In this document: positions 12,052 to 23,501 of the stretch, one piece after another | How positions within the stretch are numbered: the stretch's first letter is position 1 | How the letters are laid out: the number at the start of each line of letters is the position of its first letter | Assembly (NCBI RefSeq): GCF_030247195.1 | Contig: NC_080672.1 | Location: 368,334,271 to 368,398,270, forward strand | Direction of reading: 5' to 3' | Source: Topomyia yanbarensis | Lineage: Eukaryota; Arthropoda; Insecta; Diptera; Culicidae | Length of the DNA: 64,000 bases | Translations under genes and position numbers: made by a program | Notes under the pieces: generated by a model | Seen by the model: only the letters and a program-made list of their open reading frames with translations | Database searches by the model: none | What the model was told of the DNA's origin: nothing

Positions 12052-13436
12052 AATCCACCTAGAGGTGCAATTGTGCCATTCTCATTTCTCCAAATTATGA
12101 TTTAATAGCTGGTTCGTACAATATAACATTATGGAAATGTCTTTCATTCTTATTACACTTGGTAAGTATATATAAGAGCACCTTTTTGCATTCATCACGG
12201 TATCGGTTTGAATCGGAGTTTTCTATGTGATCGCACTCCACAACCCGTAACTTCGGAGCCGGAAGTCGGATGGAGATGGAATTTAATATCAGTTTCCGGG
12301 GACGCAACACCTTTCATTTGAGACTAAGTTGATCAAATCGGTCTAGCCATTTTCGAGAAACCAATATAACCGTTATTCTGAATTTGGATGCTACCGGATC
12401 CGTCGATGGTGGCCAGTGCGTCAGAAATCTTTCATCTTATTTCGGTATACAGGGTGGATGAACGAAATGCGAGCGTGAGGGTGGTCCAAGGGGAGGGGAG
12501 TGATGAAGGAGGGAGGTGGAAGGGCAAGGGGGGGGGGGGGTGGAGGGGCGGCTACGCAATACTTAACTGCATATTTTGCCTTCCATTTGAGACTTGGTTT
12601 GAGAAAATCGGTTCAGTCATCACCGAAGAACCGATGTGACTTTAATTGTGGAATATGCCCGGAATCCGGGACTTCCGGAATCGTCGATAGTGGACAATAT
12701 ATTCAAAGAATGTTTGATTGGCAATCAGTGATCTAGATCAGCGATTAGAAGTAATTTGCTGACCATTTCAATAATTTTTAGCTTCTGAGGTATTACGATT
12801 ATACCGATTTATATGGGAAATTCCAATGAAATTTAGCAGCAGTCAATGGTATTACTGTATCTTTCATTTGAAATCAAGTTTGTAAAAATCGGTAGAGAAT
12901 TCGTTGGGGAATGGGTGTGATATTAGCTTAGGAACTTGGCGGGTTCTCCGGGGGCGTCATGAACCGTCATAGGTGGCCAATGTGGTCAAAGCTGCTTTGA
13001 TTGATCATTAGTGATCCAGACCCGCAAACTAGAGTAATGTTACATCAATTTTAATATGTTTTACATCATTTGAACATCATGGTGGTACCAGTTTATATGG
13101 GAATTTGCTGTGTGACCGCACTCTTCAACCCGTAACTCCGGAACCGGAAGTCGGATCAACTAAAAATTCAATAGCAGCTTATGGGAGCGTTATACCTTTC
13201 ATATGAAACTAAGTTTGCGAAAATCGGTTCAGCCATCTCTGAGAAAAATGTGTGAGTTTAAATGACACACACACATACACACACACATACATACACATAC
13301 ATACACACACACACAGACATTTGCCGATCTCGACGAACTGAATCGAATGGTGTATGACACTCGGCCCTCCGGGCCTCGGTTAAAAAGTCGATTTTTACAG
13401 TGATTGCATAGCCTGTCTTTATATGAGAAAGGCAAA
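12052..13436 (+). mobile_element. Dispersed repeat ending in GAGAAAGGCAAAA, second copy
   Basis: It opens with TTAATCCACCTAGAGGTGC and ends ATGAGAAAGGCAAAA after the GGCCCTCCGGGCC palindrome (about 13361-13375). It is the same family as 3094-5425 but a single, shorter copy. It contains three diverged internal blocks and a (CA)n tract at 13263-13317, plus a G-rich run near 12485-12550. No coding capacity is seen. Confidence 0.75.
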
Positions 13437-14049
13437 ACATTATGTAAAAAATAAAAACATCGGAAATTTAAAAATAAGTATTAAAGACTGAAATTTGTTC
13501 TTTGAATACAAATACAAAAACAACACAAAAAATCAAGGATGCATCAATCAAATTCAAAGAGGTGGGCATAGACGAATTTCGCGTAAACTCGAACAAATGA
13601 TTGCATTTAATTTTAATGAAACTTTCTGTACATGTTACAAAAAGCCACTTTGTATTTCCAAAAATGATCTAAACAGTCTTTTGAAAAGGGTCAAACTTTT
13701 TCAACCAATTTTTTTCAAAAAGTATAGTCTAAAAATGAGAAATCCTACAAAAAATGTTGTAGGAGTGATTTTCACAAAATCAGTCCAATTTTTTAATAAA
13801 ATTATTGAAAAAATTCTTCATCGACTCCCACACTGAAAAAAAATCGATTTTTAAAATTTAATCCATCTTTGATTGGGATGAAATTTTGTTCCAAGATAGT
13901 TAATTATATTCCCTACCTACCGTCAAAAATTCATGTTGGGCACTTTCAAGGAAAAAAGTTATTTGAAAAAAACTTTTCCTTGTACAAGCTAATTTTTTTT
14001 TAAATGTATTTTTATCGAAAACTAAACCAATGCAAGTCAGTTTAGGAGT
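13437..14049. other. Gene-free stretch
   Basis: AT-rich. The 113-codon frame at 13495-13836 is Asn/Lys/Phe-rich with no recognisable domain and is taken as chance. Confidence 0.4.
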
Positions 14050-14118
14050 TGATACTAACTAACCTAACCTAACTAACTAACGTAACCTAACCAAACCTAA
14101 CCTAACCTAGCCTAACCC
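14050..14118. repeat. Degenerate (CCTAA)n tract
   Basis: Repeated AACCTAACCTAA words with a few TAACTAAC variants. It is the complement of TTAGG, the ancestral insect telomere unit, but short and imperfect. Confidence 0.8.
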
Positions 14119-14804
14119 TAAAAAGGCAAGCTAAAATTCTGACTTCACGAAACATCGCTTCTAAGTGTATCGATTTTGTTGGCTATTTCCGGCAAATTTA
14201 AGACTAAGAGAAACGAAAGCTAATGAAATTAAAAGACGGATAGGTATTCTAGAGTGAATCAGTTATAAACTTAGAACGGAAAACTAGGACTAGGCAGGCT
14301 CATATGGAATGGTCGAAAGGAAATGTGAAGAATCCTTTGCCTTCTGCTAAGTAAGAGTTGGGCGTTGCACCCAAGTCTACCGCATGGTCTATGGTAGAAC
14401 ATAACTCATCATCATGTTTTACCGCCGACGCTGGCAAAAGCGACTTCACAAATCCTCGTCTAAAACGATCATGCGATCATTATTTTCCACTTCTGTTAGC
14501 ATCAAGCCGTGACGTATGCATTCAATCGACTCTAAGCTATCTGTGTCGCACCGATCCCATTGTGATTGAACTACTTTTTGATTTTTTCGTTCCGCATACA
14601 TGGATGGCTGACAGCAATTAATGACACAGCTCAGCTAGCAGAAATAGAATTTTTCGCTACTTTTTTACCAACTAGCTCGTATGTTACTATGTTTTAATTG
14701 TCAAAATCGATACAGTAGAACCTTGCGGCAATTAAAACATAGTAACACATCGCTTCTAAGACCCAATGAAATCAAAAACTTCTTTTTTGTCTGGTTTTTG
14801 TTTT
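14119..14804. other. Gene-free stretch with a short hairpin at 14683-14746
   Basis: An 18-bp inverted repeat, GTTACTATGTTTTAATTG, with a 28-bp loop. ACATCGCTTCTAAG occurs at about 14150 and again at about 14746, as if flanking a 0.6-kb insertion. The frame at 14358-14621 has no known domain. Confidence 0.5.
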
Positions 14805-14940
14805 AGTGTTTCGGATTCTTCTCGTCAGTAACTAGCACCAACCGGGTGTCTAGTTAGACGATGTATTTAAACTAGTACACAAATTAGCACTAGTTAGACA
14901 CTAAAATCCAAAAAGTCACACGCCTTGCGTGTAGTATGGG
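14805..14940 (-). repeat. Left terminal-type repeat of the hAT element (copy A)
   Basis: TTAGTGTTTCGGATTCTTCT followed by GTCAGTAACTAGCACCA. It is inverted relative to copy B at 20366-20455. It also matches copy C at 42045-42200, over its whole length. Copies A and B enclose the BED-finger transposase gene, so they are read as the element's long inverted terminal or subterminal repeats. The exact outer ends and TSD were not found. Confidence 0.65.
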
Positions 14941-14949
14941 GCGATACTG

Positions 14950-15038
14950 TATCGATACCATGAATATCGATACTTTAAAGCAAAAGTATCGAAATTAAAA
15001 ATCGATATTCGTCAAGTCGATTTTCACTCGTATCGATA
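14950..15038. promoter_or_regulatory. Cluster of TATCGATA sites
   Basis: Perfect TATCGATA at 14950-14957, 14965-14972 and 15031-15038, with a near match at 15000-15007. They sit between the left repeat and the transposase gene. TATCGATA is the DRE bound in Drosophila by DREF, itself a BED-finger protein derived from a hAT transposase. A transposase-binding or promoter role here is inference. Confidence 0.5.
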
Positions 15039-15317
15039 CTGAAGTTTCGATATTCTAGCGATATTCTATCGCAGCAAAGCGAGCTGAGAAATGAGCCAGA
15101 ACTACGGTTGACTTCTGGCGGAATTCCGGCTTCAACGAAACAAACGATTCCGACTCTGAATCTGTTTATTAATTCGAGACGGAACTCTCACAGAATTCAA
15201 CTGGAATGCCGGTTATTTTTACTGGGATATACCTACGTCTGTAGTGAGTAGCATCACTTTAGTGTGTAATATTTGACACGACATCAGGGATGCCAGCTAC
15301 TTTTGTGTTTAATAATA

Positions 15318-16022
<705 letters not shown>

Positions 16023-17681
16023 ATGGCTCCTCGTAGCGACGTTTGGAAGCATTTTATAAAAAATCCTACGACAAATTATTCTCAATGTAAGCACTGCGGA
16101 GGCATGGTGAAAACATCAGGGAATACCCAGAATTTGTGGAAACACTTGGACAGGTATCATCCACTTATCAGTGTTACTCTGCAAAAACTTCCACCTAAAA
16201 CTAAACCTAAAAATGCAGCAGCCGATGTGGAGGAGAATTCAGCTTTAGGCGACGAGAAGGTAATTGTATTATATTTATTTTGTTGGTTTACACGCTATGG
16301 CCGTTGCTACAGTATAAATATGGAAGCATTCAAAATGATTGAATATTAATTTATAGTTTTAACTATTTCAGACTGATATCGTAGAGCTATCCAACAGCAA
16401 ACCTTCGCAAGTGGCGCGCGCGATTACCATCAGTGAATCGTTTACTAGAGTATCTTCATTTGGAGGTAAATCCCGTTTCAATTGCTTCTATTTTTCTCTA
16501 GTCAATTTTAAAATAATCATGCAAGCAAATGGTTCTTCAACTATACAACTGCACGAAGCGTTGATGTATATGGTGGCCAAGGATAACCTCCCACTGCGGA
16601 CGGTCGAACGAAGTGGATATCTACGGTTCTGTAAATCAGCAGTTCCATTGTATAAGTTACCAAGCCGTCGAATTCTAACTAGAATGCTCAACAACAAATT
16701 CGAAGTTCAAAAAGATGCTGTAAGGGAACATCTAAGCGCAGTAGACAACTACAGTTTAACTGCCGATGTCTGGACGGACTCATGCAATAATGTTAGCTTT
16801 CTTGGCATGACAGTGAATTATTTGAACGGGAACGTCATGCAGTCAATTGCACTTGTTGCTCGGCCACTAGAAGGATCGCACACAAAAGAGCATCTTGCTG
16901 CAGAAATCCATTCGTTGTGTACAGAATGGTGGATTGATGTTTTGAAGGTATTACCAGAGCTTTTTTTATTTTCTAAATTCAATTGTTCTTTTTTCAGATA
17001 AGCGTGTTTGTAACTGATGGAGGTGCAAATATTGTTGCAGCAGCAAAAGTCGTTGTTGGAGAAAAACGACATTTTGTCTGTGTCGATCACACTCTCAGTC
17101 GAATGACTACAGTGGCAATTGAGAATTCTCCACTTTTCGACGAGCTGCTCATAAGGATTCGCGGCATAGTGACGTACTTCAAACGCTCAGTGAATGCAGC
17201 AGATGCGCTCCGATCAATCCAGAGGAAAAATGGCAAATCCGAAGGCGAGATACTGAAATTGAAAAAAGATGAACCCACCAGATGGGGAAGTAACTTTCAA
17301 ATGTTGGAAAGATTTATCCTGCTTGCCGAGGATGTAGGTGTAGTGCTTTTACGTCACGATAATGTCGCATGCTCTCAGGATCCAAGCTTTCTTCAGTCAA
17401 GGAAGGATGTGATCTTCTCCATCCAATAGCACATGCCATAACAGAGCTCGAGGCGGAGAAAACTTCTATCGCAGGAAAAGTAATCCCGATACTAAATATG
17501 ATGAGAAAGGTGAATACATTTACCTGAACAGAAAATAAAATTATTTTAGTTTTATTTGTAGGTAATAGACTGTAAGAACCCGACCACGGACGCAGCTATT
17601 CAACTAAAAAAGAACATCGTGGCTCAGTTCGATAAAAGATTTGAGTTCATCGAATTAGTCGATAATCTTGCAATAGCAACG

Positions 17682-20286
17682 CACAGTGGTCCAGGAAGCG
17701 AAATTAGCGGGAAACAATTGTTAACGCATTCATCTTTAGGTTTAGAGATTTGGTGTCTTAGAAACATTTATTGTGCGTGACAAACTGCATCTTTTGGCTG
17801 AAACGGTTTTAGGGTGGTCCTTAAAATGTCAAAGTTGTAGACATTATTTCAAATTATAGTTCAGAGAGAATGATATTTTCTTCTGCAATATTATAGAACA
17901 ATCAATTCTGAGCAACTTTGTTGAAGATACTAATTTTGTATCTCAAACCGTTTTAATTTTATAGTGAGTTCCATATCATAACTTAGGGTGTCTCTCAAAA
18001 AAACAGTTTTCTCTGTACAGTTTTTTACTATGATTTTTCTCACAAAAGTACCCTTCAGTGTACTTTTAGAGCATGATTAGAGGCAACTTTTGCTGAAGAA
18101 AGAAAAATTTTATCTTGTCTGGTTCAAAAGTTATACTTAATTTTCACTTAAAAATACGCCTTTTTCAAATGTTGATATCTCAAAAGGGGGCAAACGAAAA
18201 TTGATAGTTTTGATTGCATTTGAAAGGCTGTACTTTTGCCTACAATATATTGAAAAATTGGAGAACGCTTTTTTGTCTTTCTCAAATAAATCAAATTTAA
18301 GTAAAAGCAGTTTTACGCGGATTCTGTGAATTCTTGTCAAGACTTTTCAAGGATCACATACATTTGCAGGCTTTTCATATTGCAAATAGGGTGATGACCC
18401 TATTTTGGGCTCACTCGTTAGGGTGGCGCACTCTATCATTAATTACTCGACCTATGTACAATCGTTGAAATGCATATAAATTATGATCAATGCGTTAGGG
18501 TCAATATATTTGCTTTATTCCTGAGAAGCAGTATATTAAATAACTTGTATATGAGTGCAATAGAAACTAGAATCGCTTTCCTCTTACTTCCACCCTACCA
18601 TACCATCAACAAACATAATGGAGCTATCGAAAATGCAAATATACACTGAAGTCTTTTTTGGCGGTTTTTTATGCGCGCATCCCCTACATAAAGAAGTCTA
18701 AGTGTACAGTATGTAAAAACATTAAAGACACCCTCGTTCTTTTCTATTTAATCCCATTACCACAACTTGACTGCCACACTTTATTACGACGACTAACTTA
18801 TTTGAGTTTTTTATTTGTTGGCTGTGAAACGGTAAATCAAAAATTTTAAAAGAATGCTCATCGTACAATACAACAAACCTTTCCTATGACCAAAACTACT
18901 GAAACGATAAAGGGGTGTCTTTAATTTTTTACATACTGTATATAGAAATTGTTGCATTCGCGCAATTCTCTGTTTTCATCTTCGTCTATGAATCTTTGAT
19001 CATACCCATTAATTTTTGTAGTAGAAGATTAGTTTGATGATTTAAAAACCACAATAAGCGCGTCTTTCAAAGATTACTGCTATTGTGTGTAATACTGGAA
19101 ATCGTTACCAAACATCTTAGCTGCAATGAGTCGAACTCTCATCAGTTCCCCATTTGATAATCAAAATCATGCTTAGTTTCTGGGCTTCAGTATTGCACTT
19201 GATGTACTCAATTAAGCGCTTTGCAGAGTGGTCTACCAAATCTACGACAGTCGTTTTATAGTACTTGAATGATTCTTTTATTTCACTTAAAAATATTAAA
19301 AACTATGTTGAATAATTTGTTGCGTTTATATAACAGATATCAGATATTTTTTTACTTGAACAATACTGTTATATGAAGGTCAATTTTGTTTTTTGGTTTG
19401 AGGTTAGTAGATTGCAGATCTTGATATTGCTACCTGCTGAAACCGTTCCTGCAAATGAACGAAATAGATTGTAAATTTATATAGATTTTGGGAAATCTTG
19501 GCAATAATTGGAAGCAAATTATAGGTCAAGTCATTGGTTATTGGTGGTCGTTACCCTATCTGCATTATCCTTGAAAAGTCCTTATAAGAATTCACAGAAT
19601 CCGCGTAAAACAAATATTTTTTTAATATGAGCGCTGTAGGATTATACCCAAAAATGCTTTTACTTAAATTTGATTTATTTGAGAAAGACAAAAAAGCGTT
19701 CTCCAATTTTTCAATATATTGTAGACAATAGTACAGCCTTTCAAATGCAATCAAAATTATCAATTTTCGTTTGCCCCCTTTTGAGATATCGACATTTGAA
19801 AAAGGCGCATTTTTAAGTGAAAATTAAGTATAACTTTTGAACCAGACAAGATAAAATTTTTCTTTCTTCAGCAAAAGTTGCCTCTAATCATGCTCTAAAA
19901 GTACACTGAAGGGTACTTTTGTGAGAAAAATCATATTAAAAAATCTGTACGGAGAAAACTGTTTTTTTTTTGAGAGACACCCTAAGTTATGATATGGAAC
20001 TCACTATAAAATGAAAACGGTTTGAGATACAAAATTAGTATCTTCAACAAAGTTGCTCAGAATTGATTGTTCTATAATATTGCAGAAGAAAATATCATTC
20101 TCTCTGAACTATAATTTGAAATAATGTCTACAACTTTGACATTTTAAGGACCACCTTAAAACCGTTTCAGCCATAAGATGCAATTTGTCACGCACAATAA
20201 ATGTTTCTAAGACACCAGATCTCTAAACCTAAAGATGAATGCGTTAACAATTGTTTCCCGCTAATTTCGCTCTCTGGACCACTGTG
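17682..20286. mobile_element. Transib-like foldback element (2605 bp, 5-bp TSD)
   Basis: It begins CACAGTGGTCC and ends GGACCACTGTG, flanked by the 5-bp duplication CAACG (17677-17681 and 20287-20291). Removing it rejoins the transposase frame LAIAT/LLDPRF, which confirms the exact borders. The arms are very long (17682-18402 against 19548-20286, about 90% identical by eye). A 5-bp TSD and termini starting CAC(A)GTG fit the Transib superfamily, whose ends resemble the V(D)J RSS heptamer CACAGTG. No transposase frame is seen, so it is nonautonomous. The class assignment is inference. Confidence 0.8.
18707..18938. mobile_element. Tc1/mariner-type MITE (232 bp, TA TSD)
   Basis: Inverted ends CAGTATGTAAAAA...ATTAAAGACACCC are flanked by TA on both sides (18705-18706, 18939-18940). 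It lies in the loop of the Transib-like foldback. No coding capacity. Confidence 0.75.
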
Positions 20287-20365
20287 CAACGTTATTAGAT
20301 CCGCGCTTCGTTTGCCAACGAGGAATATGAACCAAAACTGTCTTGGTTTAAGAACCAAATGCCTG

Positions 20366-20455
20366 GAACTAGTTTAGATGCATCGTCTAACTAGACACCC
20401 AGTTGGTGCTAGTTACTGACGAGAAGAATCCGAAACACTAAACAAAAACCATACT
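20366..20455 (+). repeat. Right terminal-type repeat of the hAT element (copy B)
   Basis: TGCTAGTTACTGACGAGAAG then AATCCGAAACACTAAAC, inverted relative to copy A. Homology with copy C (42.1 kb) continues past this point through ACTTTATGTAAGGT to about 20487, so the true element end may be a little further right. Confidence 0.65.
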
Positions 20456-20632
20456 TTATGTAAGGTCTTGTGTCCTTATGCATTTTTTTGTCATTTTATC
20501 AGTGAGAGAATCGAGGTCCCGAAAAAGCTCGATCATTTATATTTCAAATTACAAGTTCATTGAACATAGAGAACTGTAACTAGTAGGGCCTCTGAGACCC
20601 CTTGCCTTCTTGAGGGCTAGCAAATATCAAAT

Positions 20633-20702
20633 GAAGAACATACGAATTTAAAAATCAAAAAGTTTTGCGAAACTTTTTGATTTTTAAATTCGTATGTTCT
20701 TC
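20633..20702. repeat. Perfect 33-bp-arm palindrome with TGCG loop
   Basis: GAAGAACATACGAATTTAAA... is repeated exactly as its reverse complement after a 4-nt loop. It could be the join of two inverted copies or a recently formed hairpin. It borders an A/T-only-like tract. Confidence 0.95.
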
Positions 20703-21310
20703 AGCTTTGCGAAGCTCTCAAAATTTAGAAATTTAAGAATTTTATTATTTAAAACTACAAATATAAAAACAATTTAAAAGCTTAAAAACTAAAAAATATT
20801 ATAAATCAAACATCTAAAATTTAAGCATTAAAAAATATAAACAAATTAAATTTAAAAATCCCAGAATTTAAAAATTTAGGATTTCAATTTTTTTTAAATC
20901 CTAAAGTTTTGAAAATTTAAAAAAAATGTAATTTAACAATTGAAATATTTAAAAATTTCGCAAAACCAAATTTAAAAATTCAGTAGTTAAAAAATATAAA
21001 AAATTGGAAATTTTAATATCTAAAGATTCAAAAATTTAAGAGTTTATAAATCCAAAAACTTAAAAATTTGACAATTTATAAATTTTAAAATAAAAAATTT
21101 AACTAAAAATTTAAGAATTTGGAAATTTTGAGGTTTAAAAACATAGATTTAATGAGTTAAACATTCAAAAACACTTTAGAATAGACTTTAAAGCTCAAAT
21201 ATTTTGAAATTTCATTTTTCTTCTAAAAATTTGAATAATTGAAACTGTAAAATTTCATTACTCTATCAATTTTGAAATTTAAAAAATTGAAAATAAAAAA
21301 ATTCAAAAGT
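20703..21310. repeat. AT-rich low-complexity tract
   Basis: Irregular reiteration of AAATTTAAAAAT-like words, more than 80% A+T by eye, no coding capacity. Confidence 0.8.
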
Positions 21311-22272
21311 TTGCAATTTGAAAATCGAATCGAAGAAACCATCTTAGTTTATGCATAGTAATTTTTGTCGAATTTCAGCACTTTTTGTATTTTTACTGAA
21401 TTTTCAATGGTTGCTGAAACTCGGAAACTGTTTCACTGAAATTCAGCAACTACAATTTACTTTGCCGTAATATCAGTTTCGAAATTTGCTGTTCACTCGG
21501 CTGTTCCGAAAATGTTCGACCTGAGTTAAGTGTCTATTTGTAAAAATCGGTTAGATTCCTGTACGTCAATTGTTGCATAATGTTATTTATTAATATAATT
21601 TAATCTATGTATTTTGATCTGTTTTGGCTTAGCAGGCCAATGCGAAAGCACTATGCTGTATTCCTCCCTAAGGAGGTTTTCCTAGGGTAAACACCAATCT
21701 TTCTTCCAAAGGCCAAACTTTGCATAAAAATTTGCTTAGTGTAAGTTGAAAAGTTTGTTGTCTACGCAATGATATAACATAAATTAGATTCTTGGGATAT
21801 AGATAAGCTGGAACTTAATAAGGAAACCTATTGGTATACTTTTCACAGATCCCACGAACCAACATTGAAACTCATCAACGATTAGAATACTTTCACATGT
21901 ATTAGTTTGCATTGAATACGTTGAAAAAACAACCCCGTAATGTATACGAACATAGCGTACGAGAATTTTTGTCCCCCATCAAATGCAATCCAGACATAGT
22001 ACTACTAGAAACAGACATCGAACGAAACTAAAACAATTATTAAGGGGTACTACGTTTATTTTGACACTTTCTATCTAATCTCCGCTGCTATTTCGTAGAA
22101 CGCTGATCAATTTCCGATCCGCACCCGCGGACAATTCATCCATTTTGACAGCAGTTAGGATTAGAACATGACTCAGTGTTGTCTCAAGCAAAAACCACAT
22201 TAGTAACATTCCTCGCCAAAACCAGATCAAACTCCATTCTTTCAAACAAGGACTATGCATGCAGGTCTGAAA
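21311..22272. other. Gene-free stretch
   Basis: No recognisable gene or element. Confidence 0.4.
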
Positions 22273-22440
22273 CCCAGTTAAGCTCAGCCGGAAATGAACC
22301 GGAATTCTGGCTGGTTCCAGCTAGTATTCCGGTTCCAGTGACACAACCTATTCTAGTTAGAATCGGTTGTGTCACTGGAGCCCGTGGACGAACTGGAACC
22401 AGCGAGAATTCCAGTTCATTTCCGGCTGAACTTTACTGGG
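22273..22440. repeat. Hairpin MITE, about 75-bp arms
   Basis: The ends are CCAGTTAAGCTCAGCCGGAA and, inverted, TTCCGGCTGAACTTTACTGG. The centre is GACACAACC ... GGTTGTGTC. A decayed relative with GGAATTCCGG and CTGGAATGCCGG words is near 15080-15230. No TSD was identified. Confidence 0.75.
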
Positions 22441-23439
22441 AAATAGCTCCACATCTCTTATAAGTTGTGCAGGTAACGCCCAGCTGGTAAAAAAAGCATC
22501 AGCGTGTTCCAGCTTATGTACTATGAGCTTGTCGGCATTGTAAAACTCTTCAGGCTACCAACCGCCGTCGGAACCGGCTCGCTCATTCCTTACAAAACAC
22601 TACCGAGGTGGTTCATACGATAGTAAACATAAACATAAATAAACGGTTCCGCTCACTCTCCCTCTCTTTCAAGGAAAACGTGCTCACCGTACTTTTGTTT
22701 TGGTTCGACTTTTCTCATTTTCCTCCATTTGTTCAATCAGTGACGACTAGATGAAGCGTTTGCGTTGCGTTTTTTTGCAGTTCCTACCGCTAGATGGATA
22801 GTACGATGCACGCAGCGAACATCTAGGCGTTTTTAGGCGTATAACAGTCTCATTGGATTGGAGCTATACTGACAAATGTAAATAACCGCTTCCGCACCGA
22901 TTCCAGTGCTCCTCAAACTGCTGGAGCACGAACGGTAAAATATCCGAAAAGGTATGTTTTAGGAATGTGCCTCATTTTTTTCATTTTGAGTTAATCACGT
23001 ATACTAAAATTTAATCATTTTCGAGCTAGACTTTTCCAAAACCTCTCCTTATATCGCAAAAGCGATAACAAAAAAATCTTCAGCATTAGTTTTGCTGTGA
23101 TTCTGATTAATAACTATACTCCCAACCTTTAAATCTTCAGATCTATTTTTGATTGAATTTTTACAAAAATGTAGCCAGGTTCTTGTTAAACACAATCGTT
23201 TTTACTTGAAAATGGTGTCAGTTAGAAAAATACAAAGCAAAACGAGTTCTCAGAGAAAATTAGCATTTTTGACGTTTGGTAGCAAGTTCAAAGTTATTAC
23301 TTAGGATAGGCAGTCGTTCGAATGGATCCAAGATGAGATGAATATTTATTTTGTAATTGTAATTGAACTTCGAAAAGAAAAATAATTTGCTTTATGTAGT
23401 ATAAAGATAAATACGCACTCTTGTTTAATAGCAACAACA
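22441..23439. other. Gene-free stretch downstream of the UGT gene
   Basis: No coding region seen. A short inverted pair, CCAGTGCTCC / GGAGCAC, lies near 22903-22930. Confidence 0.4.
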
Positions 23440-23445
23440 TTTATT
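23440..23445 (-). terminator. Polyadenylation signal AATAAA of the UGT gene
   Basis: AATAAA on the minus strand, about 57 nt past the stop codon at 23502, is the first such signal downstream of the gene. Confidence 0.6.
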
Positions 23446-23501
23446 CATCATTAACAAAGAAATAGTATAAACAATGGTCATGTTTCAACTATTGGCTACA
23501 G

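Larger units (their letters stand above)
16023..20366 (+). pseudogene. hAT transposase (BED-finger, ZBED-like), broken
   Basis: This would be the cut-and-paste transposase of the hAT element. Proposed exons are 16023-16259, 16372-16947, 16998-17509, 17562-17681 and 20292-20366, all with GT/AG borders; a further 60-nt intron at 16466-16525 is possible. Exon 1 encodes a BED zinc finger: tryptophan in SDVWKHF, then CKHC and HLDRYH. Exon 2 carries the RNase-H-like region with TADVWTDSCNNVSFLG (first acidic residue). Exon 4 starts VFVTDGGANIV (second acidic residue) and has DEPTRWGS. The last part has LLDPRF. Breaks: a frameshift near 17380 leading to a stop at 17427, a 2605-bp foldback insertion after 17681, another one-base shift just after LLDPRF, and loss of the hATC dimerisation domain. 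The intron-containing layout suggests an old, once-active copy. Confidence 0.85.
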
